Positions 1 to 10,700 of a DNA stretch of 64,000 nt are shown here, piece after piece; position 1 is the first letter of the stretch; each line of letters starts with the position of its first letter. Under the pieces are notes generated by a model, which made no database searches, had not been told where the DNA came from, and worked only from the letters and a program-made list of their open reading frames with translations. This DNA comes from Gavia stellata (taxonomy: Eukaryota; Chordata; Aves; Gaviiformes; Gaviidae), in NCBI RefSeq assembly GCF_030936135.1, contig NC_082594.1:126270668-126334667 (forward strand), in the 5' to 3' direction. Made by a program: the position numbers and the translations under genes.

Positions 1-207
1 TTCCCAGGAGCTGGGCTGCTGGTATCGTCCTGCCAGTACACCATGGTGCCGCTGAGGGGCATCTCTGCTCCTCGCGCCAGTGGACATCCCTATGTTAACG
101 GGCAGCCCTACACTAACGGGGCACATCTGAATGGAATCTGCCCCTCTGCAGGAGTGAGCTATGCAAGCACCAAGCCCCGAGATTACAGCACAGATGAAGT
201 GCCACCG
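1..207 (+). CDS. BOC: BOC coding exon (partial at left edge)
   Basis: Open frame from base 1 through residues such as HPYVNGQPYTNGAHLNG to DEVPP, ending in phase 0 at a CCG|GTATGT donor. TTCCCAG at 1-7 could be an intron acceptor, so the true exon may start at 8. The segment is rich in Pro, Asn, Gly and Tyr, as expected of a disordered cytoplasmic tail. Confidence 0.8.
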
Positions 208-2478
208 GTATGTCCACACCTGTGGTTAACAGTTGGTTGGATGTGAGCTGGAGGCCATGGTTGCAGTGAGAGGGCTTCTCCAGACATGGCTGGCACCCTT
301 TGCAGCATGTAGAAGTGGCAAGACTGGCTTCTTAAAAGAGATTTCCCCTTTGCGATGGGGTCTGAGACATGGGAGGAACAGGAAGGTCTCCAAAACACTG
401 GTGAAGAGGTGGTTTCTTGGGGCAGTGGCTCTAAGTATGGAGGAGGCAGTGAGCAAAGGCTACTCTTAGGGGAGCGGTTTGTGTTTCTCCTGAGCAAAGC
501 TCACAGGGACTGACAATGTTGAGGACTCTGTGTGTAAATAGTAACACAGGCCAAGGCAGTGCCACAGCTCAGACTATAAATTGGTTATCATTCCCCCATT
601 GATTCGGCAGTAAGCGTGAAGTGAGTTTTTCAGGGCTCAGTTCCACTCCGTCCTCTGTAGCAAAAGAAACAGTTTCAGCTTTCTCTGCCTTCTGTCATAA
701 GAGCTTCACCAGTCTGCCCCACGGCTCTGCTCCCACATCGGCACCTGCCTCTTAATGCTGCTGTGTGGCGTTGCTCTGCTGAGATTCCTTCTCTCTCCTT
801 CCAGTCCCACGAGGAGACCAGCGCCTTGCTGCAGGCGAGAGTGCTGCAAAATGGGAATGCCCAGCAAGACTACCAGCCCTCCAGGTTAGTCCTGGCTTGT
901 GGAGGGGAAGGGTGGAACAATCCAGTGGGGCCCACAAGACTACATGCTCGCAAAGGCTCACCCTCAGCACGCTCCCGTCTGTCCCAGTTCACTTGGGAAA
1001 CAAATCCATGCTCCAGCACTAGGCCTGCTTAGTCTAAATTCTCTTCATTCCTCGTACAGTTTGAGGGAGGGAGAATTTAATTGTAGAGATGGCCAAGACT
1101 TACTTCCCCTTGCTCCCTTTTCCTTTCCCTGCTCCTAAGTGAGAGACTGAAAAGTAGGATGAGAGAAGCTAACATTTGTGACTGGATGCTGATAAACAGC
1201 TGCCCCAGAATCTGGTCCAACTGCAAGAGCCTTGTGTCTCGCTGTTCAGACATCAAGTTATTATTCCCGTGCTCCCTGGGAGGCACTACTCCTCTCAGCT
1301 CCTGTGGCACTCACTAGATGTTGAATCGTGGACACCAAGTCCCATCACCTCATTTCCATCCCACAAGTACATCCCAATTTCTGCTCTTCCCCTCATTTAG
1401 GAATGCTCTGTGTCATGGCATCGATGCAGCTGGCTGAGATGTTACATAGGTCAATCTTTCGAGGAGGAAAGATCTGTGAATAGCACTAAACCTCTTCATC
1501 TGCCTCCCCAGGTTGCCCAACTCAAGAACAGAAGACAGCTCTTTCCTCTACAGTCTCCCGGATGACTCCACTCACCAGCTTCTTCAGCCACAAGACGACT
1601 GTCCTCACCTTCAAGAGCACTTTGTTGGCCTCCATCATCCAGTGATGGGCAGCAAAGTGGGAGGCCCTAGCTTGGATGCTCGACGGGATCCCCTGTTCCA
1701 CCAAGGTAAGTGGTCTGGAAAACTCCGTACTTGCTTCATCTCATCACTTTGGGCTGATCTTGAAGGGAAATCTCATTGTAGAGCCTTTGACGGCTCTGTT
1801 CATGCTCACTTCTGCGGTGCAAGGACAGTTCTAATGCTGCACAGAACAACAGCGTGGAAAGGTCACGCTAGCAGCCGGGGACTGTAATTTGCCTCAGTCA
1901 GTTTTAGAGGACAGATTTCTCATTTCTCCAAAAGCTTGAGCTGTATGCTGCTGGAAGGGCACATACCCACCTCCGGTTGCAGAGACGCTGTCCTTTAGTC
2001 CTTCTTAATTTTGCATTTTCCAGACAGCCAGTAAAAAAACAAGGTCCCTGAAAAATTGTGTGAATCCGTCTCCCTAGGACCTGACCCTCTGATCCACCGC
2101 TGTAGTGTGGCTTGAACTTGTTATGTGCAAGCGTAGGATCAAACTTGGGTGTAGCCAGGACTCTCAGAATGGAGTTCTTCCTCTTTGATGAGAGTGCCTA
2201 TCCTAATAAAAAGTGGACTGTTGACTAGAAAGCTACCACAGCATCTCTCATTTCTGTATGCATTGTAATCGTTTCTTGCTCCTTCCCTTTCAGGAAGCCC
2301 TTGCTGCCTAGGCCTAGTGCCAGTTGAAGAGGTAGAAAGACTAGATTGCTGCCAGTCCAGAGGAGATCTCCATCCCCAAAATCCAGTGATCACATCTTTG
2401 GGTCAGGACCTACCAAGACATCTGAACAGCAGCCCGCCGCCGCTGAGGCCCTTAGAGACTCATTCTCCCACCAGCTAG
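1..2478 (+). CDS. BOC: BOC, 3' part (cytoplasmic tail, four last coding exons)
   Basis: BOC is a single-pass cell-surface protein of the Ig/fibronectin III superfamily. It acts as a Hedgehog co-receptor with Patched and CDON, and also in myogenic and axon-guidance signalling. Four exons are visible: 1-207, 805-884, 1512-1705 and 2294-2478. Their phases join exactly (0, 2, 1, stop). The identification rests on the tail motif LPDDSTHQLLQP in the third exon and CCLGLVPVEEV in the last; both match my memory of the mammalian BOC C-terminus. The ectodomain and transmembrane exons lie left of the window. The gene converges on CFAP44, the same neighbour I recall in mammals, which supports the call. 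The first exon is cut by the window edge or starts at an acceptor ending at base 7. Confidence 0.92.
805..884 (+). CDS. BOC: BOC coding exon
   Basis: The acceptor is a pyrimidine-rich tract ending TTCCAG|TCC. The frame reads SHEETSALLQARVLQNGN and onward, ending at TCCAG|GTTAGT in phase 2. Both junctions match the phases of the neighbouring exons. Confidence 0.85.
1512..1705 (+). CDS. BOC: BOC coding exon with LPDDSTHQLLQP motif
   Basis: The acceptor CCCCAG|G completes the Arg codon from the previous exon. The frame contains SLPDDSTHQLLQPQDD, the conserved BOC tail motif that identifies the gene. It ends at CAAG|GTAAGT in phase 1. Confidence 0.92.
2294..2478 (+). CDS. BOC: BOC terminal coding exon
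   Basis: The acceptor is CCCTTTCAG|GA. The frame starts with SPCCLGLVPVEEV, close to the mammalian C-terminal exon, then becomes less recognisable and Pro/Ser-rich. It stops at TAG 2476-2478. The conserved start against a drifted end suggests that the CCLGLVPVEEV block is the constrained part of this exon. Confidence 0.9.
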
Positions 2479-2977
2479 GGACCAAGCTGCCTTTTGCAAA
2501 AGACTTCTTCTAAAGAGAAAAAGAGAATGGGTATTTATTTTTGTATAACACTCCTATTTATATATTTATGCACTTGTATATAGATGTATATGTGCCTTTT
2601 ATAATGTTACGGAGACAGAAGGCATCCTCAGCAAGGTCACAGGAGGGCCCAAGAAACAAGGCAGCAGCTATATGTGGCACCGGGCTGTTCATCAGAGCAC
2701 AAGATTGAAACAGCAGCACAAGAGACGTCGCAGGACGTGGGTCCAAACAGAGCTGCCGCCACCAAGACCTAGCACCCTCTTGCAGTGAGGGCTTCACAAA
2801 AGATAACGCTGTCAGAGAGGTCTTTTCCTCTCCCCCACAGGAAGGCATGTCCCAGGAACGCACTCCTGTGAGTGGACTGGAGTTACGCACTCTGCCTAAT
2901 CAACTTAAACAACCCTTCACATACACGCCATCTGCAGCCGTGTATCTGTAAAGACAAACCCACGCTTTAACATCTAA

Positions 2978-2983
2978 AATAAA
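2978..2983 (+). terminator. BOC poly(A) signal
   Basis: AATAAA about 500 bp after the BOC stop codon, followed within 35 bases by a T- and GT-rich stretch (GGTCTTTTCTGTGG) typical of a downstream cleavage element. The 2479-2977 interval is the 3' UTR; it has an AT-rich block near 2535-2605 and no other feature I recognise. Confidence 0.75.
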
Positions 2984-4326
2984 GGCTTTGGTCTTTTCTG
3001 TGGCTGGCTGTATGCTAAGTCCTCCCACAGAACAAACCTACTCTTTTTTACTTGCAGACACACAGCAAGCAGGACACCTGGGGAAAGGTGACATTTTCCT
3101 GCAGTTACAGTTTTCCAAATAGCCACCGGCGTAAATCTTCTCAGTGCTGAGCTCAGGAGAAGAGGGAGAGCCGCTACCTGTGCCAGTTAAGTGACATAAA
3201 ACTTCTAGTGAGGAGCACAGCTAGAGGAAGTTTTCATTTATCTCCAAGGACAGCTGCATGAGTTTGGTGATGGGGGGAGAGGCAGACAGCCAGACACATA
3301 TCTGCAAATTTTGGGTTCTTATCCTCCACCCCCCATCCTGTGGTTTTCCAGCTTCAAAAGCTTTCAGCATCCAGGCCTGTGGATAAGGGTGGGGTTTTTC
3401 CCTTAAGGAAACAGGATCATAGAGACCCACTGAAACAGCAGGCAGCATAAGTACCATTCATTGGGTTGTGCTGGGGCCAGCCAGGGCAGCTCCCGTGCCT
3501 GGCTGGGATACGGTTGGATCCTGGCTGAGCGTACACCAGACAGACCAGTGGCAAAAGGCAGGGTGTGGGGAGGAGGAGCAAGAGCAGCTGCAGGTTTTTC
3601 ATTCTATTCAATTAATAATTAGCAACAAACCCCCAGCCTCCCTGTGCACCCTCAGAAACTTTGCGCTGGAAGAACAGTGCAACACAACCCCTCCGCTTCG
3701 GGGTTGAAGGAAGTTTTCACAGTAAGACAGAGTAAGTGCTGTAAATGATCACACACTGCCACCGTACCAAATGCCAGAGGAAAAAAAGAACAAAACCTGA
3801 AAACATAGAGAGCCTGGCTCTCTCTCACTCTGATCAGGCAGGTGCAAGCCAGCGGAATTACAGGCTAACTTTGCATTTGCTATACCCTCCTCCTGCCAGG
3901 TAGATACCACGTCCTGCACTGCAGTGCTGTTCCCCACTGTGACAGAGCAGAGGCGTGGGGAAAGTCTTTGCTTGGCTCCATACCCACCTGGGCACTGTAG
4001 GCCCTGAGGAGGAAGGTCCCTTTGCTGTCTCCAAACAAATAGCGCTTCCCTTGACGCTGACTAGCTCAGTTAGCAGAGAAGTGCCATTGCTGCTCGGGTG
4101 TTCAATAAAATAACGGCACGCACCCTTAAGGCAGACCTCTTCTACCATTTTTGAGAACACAGGTACCAAAGCTAGATTTGCCCATGTGTAACTTTCATAT
4201 CCAGCCTTCAAAAGCCACTTGTTTGAAGAACGGACATACGCATACATGCATACACACAGAGCACCTACCCAGTGCAAATCTCTGCAATGGACTGGTAACA
4301 CCATTTACGGGTTGTATTTGCACTTT
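2984..4326. other. Intergenic gap between converging BOC and CFAP44
   Basis: About 1.3 kb between the poly(A) signals of the two tail-to-tail genes. A 148-codon minus-strand ORF (3858-4304) runs through it, but it shows no splice context, homology or coding composition that I trust. No repeat is recognised. Confidence 0.6.
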
Positions 4327-4332
4327 TTTATT
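4327..4332 (-). terminator. CFAP44 poly(A) signal candidate
   Basis: TTTATT on the plus strand (AATAAA on the minus strand) about 130 bp downstream of the CFAP44 stop at 4462. It is the nearest canonical hexamer after the stop, giving a short 3' UTR. Confidence 0.6.
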
Positions 4333-4461
4333 CCATATCTGTCAGTACAGTCGTATTTTGATAGGGGAAACAAATGGAACCCTTTACGACTAAAACTCTG
4401 CATAGCCAAAGCATTTCACACTTCCAGATATTACTACTGCCACAGCTAACGATGTCCATTT

Positions 4462-4740
4462 TTAAGGGACACTTGGACCATTAGTTACCACTTCTGGTGT
4501 AAGACCAGGGAATGTGTCAGCTGGTGTCTCAGAGTCCTGTGGTGATGCAGGCTGTAGAAAGAGGCACCCGTCTTTTCTGCTAAGGAGAGCAAGTTCTTCT
4601 CTTAAGCACCCATCTTTTCTGCTTAGAAGATTGATTTCTTCTCTTAGGAGGGCTGTGTCACGAGCCATGTGCTTGAGCCGCGACTCCAGCCTGGCCTTCT
4701 CTTTGATGTCAGTAGTTTGGGTGCCCTGAAATTCTGCTCC
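4462..4740 (-). CDS. CFAP44: CFAP44 terminal coding exon 34
   Basis: Reads [20 protein letters not shown], then two tandem copies of a 14-residue unit ([14 protein letters not shown] / [14 protein letters not shown]), then a Pro/Ser/Thr-rich tail to TAA at 4462. The acceptor CTCCTTACAG is strong. Confidence 0.92.
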   Translation of the reverse strand, partial: GAEFQGTQTTDIKEKARLESRLKHMARDTALLREEINLLSRKDGCLREELALLSRKDGCLFLQPASPQDSETPADTFPGLTPEVVTNGPSVP

Positions 4741-7700
4741 CTGTAAGGAGAGGAAAAAATAATTTCTATAAAACATGGGAGAATGAACGGTGGAAATTTA
4801 TTTCAAGTAGGAAAGTTAGGCTTTCCAAGAAGCAGGACAACTTCATGACTTCTCCACTGCTCAGCCAGAACTACTCAGAAGTCAGAGTGAGGGACCATTA
4901 ATTTAGACTATCACAGGTGACTGCCTTATTCCCTAATACAGAGCAAAGAAAACACTTTAATTCACTTGGCTGTTTCCATATAACAAAGGAATAATTTGGA
5001 CCTGCTGCAAGACATTTTCTAATTAGAAATGAGTTTGTTTCAGTATTAGAAAGCAGCTAAGTAAGAAATTAGCAGAGAAGGTAAGGTATAGCCTACTTCA
5101 GGCTCACCTCATTCATCTCCCTTTCTAGAAGACCTGGAGCAGCCAGTCTGCCTGTGCCCCTAGGCAGTATCAGAGCAGGACGTGAGACCAGAGAGCTGGC
5201 AGGGGCCAGATGAACCCTCAAACATTGCTGAACAGTCCCAACCCTGCATGCAGTACAGCGGCTAAAAGGCTTACCAGATCATTCTTGAGCGAATCCAGCT
5301 TTGTTTCAAGTTGCTGCTTTTCAAGGCAGAACTGGTTCAGCTGCTGCAGTTTGCTGGTGTTTTCCTTTGTCAGCTTCATTAGCTGCTGCTGCAGGGCTAA
5401 GATTCTTTCCTGGAAAGATATATAAGTTTGAGCTGGGATGAGAGAGGACAAAAAGCGTGACGTGGGGAAGAAGTGCTAGGCACAACGTAAGTGTCACAGA
5501 AGAGAGGTAAACAACAGACTGCTCCTGCATACACCACCTGATCCCACAGTACCTTTAGTGCAATCTATCTTTTTATTCTTTTTAATATTGCAAATGCCTA
5601 AGTATTTAGGTAAAGCAGTTAGGCAAAAGTGTGGGGAAAGAGAAGACCGTTAGGTACATAGTACTTCTGTATGTGTGCTACATATGTAGCTGGTTCCTAC
5701 ACCTGCCACAAGCCAGCATAGAAGAGGAACAGAGAAGGCTGGAACTACAAGTTTCCACTTCGAGATTTGGCTTTCATGTCCAAATCCAGAGGGAGGACAG
5801 GGGTTCTTTGCCTAGCGACAAACACAAGCCAACCAGGAGAGCAAGGAACTGCAAATCTGCTTCAACACTCCACTTCCCTGGCAATGTGTCATGCCGCACA
5901 AACATGCGTGGCCAGGACAGCTCATTGCAGACCTCCTTGTGTCCTTGCTGACGTCAGTTAGGAAAGCCTTGAGCCAGATCTGGATGTGCGCTGCGTTGAA
6001 GGATACTAAACCCACTTCCCTAAGGAGCAGTGCATACCCATCAGCAAGGCAAAGCCCAGAATGCGTTGCCAACTGACCTGAACAGGAAAAAGTAGAAATC
6101 ACAAAACAGATATATGTATAAAGGTGCTGATGTGTTACTGCTTGGGAAGTGGGGGGGGAAATCTTAAGTCAGTTTAAAACAAGAGGCATGATACTTGCTC
6201 AAAGAGAGATTTCTCTCCTGACTGTTTTCTAATTTTTCTCTCTCCCTGTTTTTAAAATGGCAGCATTCTGTAAGGGCAGCACAAGAGTGTGGCCTGCTTG
6301 CACCAGAGTAGCTGAGCCTTAGGCCCCCCGATAGAGACATGCACTTTTCAGTCTGCACAGATTAGTATCCCAGGCATGAGCCAGGGCTGCCCTGTACTCA
6401 AATAGTTTATCACCAAAGGTGGTGGGAGGAGGCAGTAGGTGTCAAATGCCAGCTGAAAACCAAAGGAAAGCACTCTGGAAGAACTTCACACAGGGACTGA
6501 AGCAGAAGGACACGTGTGAGGAAAGTAAAACAAAAAGGTCATCAACTATCTCCATGAGAAAATAGGATGTGCGTCAGCAACTGAAGCAGAGGTAGGAATG
6601 ACGGTGGGAAATGGGAGTTGGACATTATGGTCTATTAATGACAGGTGAAAAAACCCAAACATGTACATGTTCACAAAAGGTTTTATTGTAGTTATTCAGC
6701 CCCAGGCAAATGAAGCTTTAACAGATCATAACACATATGCCCTCCTCCTTTTCCTGCTCCTTACCTCCCACTGTTTGAGTTCCTGGGAGTGCACATATTC
6801 TTTCTCCATTATTTGCACTTCCAACTCTTCCACACGTATGTTAACAGAGTGTGCTTGAACCGCTTCAAAATCAACCAACCGGCCAAACTTCTTCATCATC
6901 AGATGACTGCACTTCTCTTCCAGTCCTAACAGAAAGGGCACGGCACAAATGGCAGCACTGTCATTCATTGGTTAATAAGAATTTCTGCCTTACCCCCAGC
7001 TCTTTGTTTGAGCTCTTTTGTATTTGCTCTGTAATAAATAATTCACACAAAAACACACAGAGCTCCCAACTGCATATTGCCGTTCGTCCTTGCGCACGAC
7101 CGTGTCCATGTTGTCACTAAGGCACACTCAAGCCAGTCCTACTCAGCCACTCCCACACCAAAGGCTACATAGGGCCTCCGCAGGTTTGGTGGTGCTGGAC
7201 ACAGCTTTGCGTTTGGTTCTTGGGAAAGTGAGTGTTTCAAATGGGGCTTGTTTTGTTCTTATGTTACACAGAGGAGGAAATTGCCAAAAAAGCTTATGTG
7301 GCTTTGGGGAAAGTACTTTTTTTCCTAGCAGTTCTGCTTTACAGCCAGAAATAGCAATCGTGTGTCTTGACTTCCAGTGTCTCATCTCAGTCAACTCTCC
7401 TTGTATTAAGTTCCCAAATTATTTCACACAGCCTAATGACTCTGCAGTGCTGGAGAACTACCAGTACTTCATCAAAACAGTCCACTTGATCTGCTCGTTC
7501 GGCTTTATTTTTTGCAATAACCAGCTGTGACATCTGGGTGAGTGTAAAGACAGACATCTGGCGAGTTACCCACACCCAGCGAGGGGGACAGAATGAGCAC
7601 TAATACGCTGTGTTGTTCAGAGCCTCCATTACTCACGTCGAATCTTTATCTCCATCTCCTTTTTGTCCTGGACAAGCTGCTTATGTTGCTCCTGGGCCTT

Positions 7701-10700
7701 CTTATAGATCTCTCTTTGCATTATCTTTTCATTACGTAGGTCCACAATTCTCTTCTGCAGATATTCTAAGGACTGGTTGGTAAATACCAATGCCTGGGAG
7801 AAGTCACTGGGCATCTCCCCATTAACCAAGTACTCCACCTGCGAGAAACAGCCATAAGCAAGGCTGACTTTACTTAGTAAGGGTGCTGGTGGTCTCTCTG
7901 GATAACAAATGTGTGAGCATTAAGAGAACTAATGAGCGAGGTAATAGTAAGCATGGGCACAACTCTCACGTTTTGGGCCAGGGAATCACTACCACTCAGC
8001 AAAGCTCAAAGACTACTTAGAGCTGTGATGACTGCCTACGTATAAAGCTGTCTACCCTTCTATGGCACCTGGAACAAAGGGGGAGTGAGGGACTTCCTGT
8101 CGACTGTACTTCAGAATGATCTGGGAGCTGCAGGATTGCACAGTCAGGCCTTAAGACTCTTCTGTCTTCATGACCAACCTTTTAATGAAGGGAGATAGAA
8201 CAAATGGAGAGAGCTGGGCTTGCCTCAGAGGTATATAAGCCAGAACAGGCAGAGGCCTATATTCTCTTTCTGAGGACAAGATTCAGCCCAGATGAAATAA
8301 CAGTATGGTCTTGAGTTTTCTTCTTCGTTTTCTACTTATCATCCCTGTGCTAACAGCTGTGTAGATGAATGCCTTGCATCCAAGCCAGCATTCTTGAATT
8401 GGGCAAAACTCCCATTAGTTTTAATAGTTTGGGGGCTTTTTTAGTTTGGTTTTTTGCGGTGGTTTTTTTCCAGGAGAATATGAGTAGGTATGGACCTGAA
8501 GAAAAATGCCATGCCAAACCTACCAAACACTTGAAGACTATGCACATTTCAGCAATGGGCCGACCTGCCTGTCCTTACCTCTTTTCTGTCAGTGTAAGAG
8601 TAGAGAAGGAAAAAAAAAAATAAAAAAAATCTAGAGGAAATAGAGGAAAGTTTAATTAATGGCATTTCACGCCCAGGAGACTATGGTGAATCAGGAACTA
8701 AGGGCCCCAAAGAACAGTGACACCATTGTTTAGATGTACGTAGGCCATTCTGCACCTGCAGATGCACAACATCTTGAATTACCTGATGGAGTTTCAAAGG
8801 CACAACTACACAGAGCTCATTCAGTCTCTGCTGCTTTTCCCACTGAAAGGTCTCCAGTTCCTTCTCTGTGGTGTCCAGACTGGTTTCCAGTACTTTTCCC
8901 TGCAGAAAGACAAAATTGTGGACAAACAAAAATCCTGTAGTACTCAAGTACATAAGGCAGCAAAGTTCTGTGTTAAGAGTTCCTGAGTTCCTGATCCAAA
9001 GGGAAAGAAGTATAGAAAAATGCGCTTTTTTTTTTTTTTTTTTTACATACTACGATAGATGAGTTTCATAGGCAAACACGAGGCTTATCTACATACTCAA
9101 GCAAGATTCCATCCTGAATACCTCTGTACACATGTATACTCATAAATGCCTCCTTGGTAGAGAAGCCCTGTATGTATCAAGAGACAGCTGCTTTGTTTAG
9201 TGTCTAAAACACTTCTAGATCTACAGAGCCCGCAAGATATTTGTTATTGTGTTATGCCTGGAAATGCTTATTGATTCTGCATGAGAAAGAAACAATTCAG
9301 ACTCAAATGTCAGACCCCAGGGTGAATATGTGGCTGCTGGCACTTAGGAAAGCCTTTAAAAACTAAGCAAAAAATGTTGTAAGTTAAGCATATTTGATGG
9401 AACATTTTTGAGACACAATAAAAGCAAGACTTGCATAATGTTATTTTGGCAGAACTCTCTCTCTATCCCGGATAACCCTTCAAATTACGATATTTTAGAA
9501 TTAATATAAATCAAGTATCTTGATGAATGCAGGAGCTCAAAAAAGCTAAAAGGAAAACTTGCACCAAGTGAGTGTATTCAATGATTACTACGACAAAGAG
9601 CAAAAAGAAATAGATGGAAAAATAGCATTTTTATGCATTTATTTTAACCTGCATTTGTGTTAGGACAACGATTCTTTAATATCTCCATCCCCATACACAT
9701 GCCCAGAGGACAGGCCAGGCTACATCAGGTGTCACATCTGAACCAGAGAATCCAGTTTCTGCTGCTGCATGATGGTTACACAGCTGGGAAGGAACTGGAC
9801 CTAAAACCTGGATCCAGCCCCATAGCAGCTAAGGTTGGACCACCTTGATTTACCCTTTTCAGGAGCACAGGTGACCCATGTTGAGCTGCCACCTGCCTCT
9901 GTGCTACCACAGATATCTCTACCCAAACTGAGGCCTCTCAAAGGGTTAGAATTTTGTTTTGAAATCTTAGCCAAAATGACTAGCACAACATTTTCACTGT
10001 AATGGAGCCAGCTGCTGCTTGCTAAGAAGAAAACAGTACAATACCTTTTTGGCCAAGGCATTATATTTCTTTCTGAGGTTAGCAGCAACTTTCTTCTCCT
10101 CTGTTAAAGCTTTCTCAATGTCTAACCGCTTCTGCCGCAACTGGATGGTGTTTCGGAAGAGTGCCTCATTGCAGTCTGAGAAGGAAAGAGTCAAAGAATA
10201 GCTTCGTTTCATTATGACTGTACTATAGTTACAGGCTTAAGCCAGTAGCTTCTCCTACTGTGCACATTGCCCAGCGTCCCCCATAATAAGACCATGCTCT
10301 TGGTTCCCTAGAGCTTTCTCAAACATAAACCACATGGGCCACGTTCCTCCATGAGGCGATGAATGTCTTGGATGGATCTTTTTTTCTTTACATTCAGTCA
10401 AGACAGTTTGTTTCCAGAAGTAAGACGAAATGCATCAAAGCCAATATTAAAGCCAAGTGCTCAAAAGTTAGCTTTTGTAAGTAATGCCATCCCAGTAATT
10501 AATACATGTTACAGTATAATCTTCAATTACGTCAACATGCAGTTGTTTATCCATAGCACCCTTCACTATAAAGGATGAACCTGCTGTAGGGATCATTTAT
10601 AGTTCTATTTGTAAACGAAGCTGTGGTTCATAGGACCTGTTTCATTTGTTTCATGGTAAGGAAGAGCTATGAATTTCTAACGCAGTGATGTCAGTCATAT

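Noticed and set aside
3858-4304. 148-codon minus-strand ORF between BOC and CFAP44
   Set aside because: It lies in and beyond the CFAP44 3' UTR, with no splice context, no recognisable domain and a composition consistent with chance.
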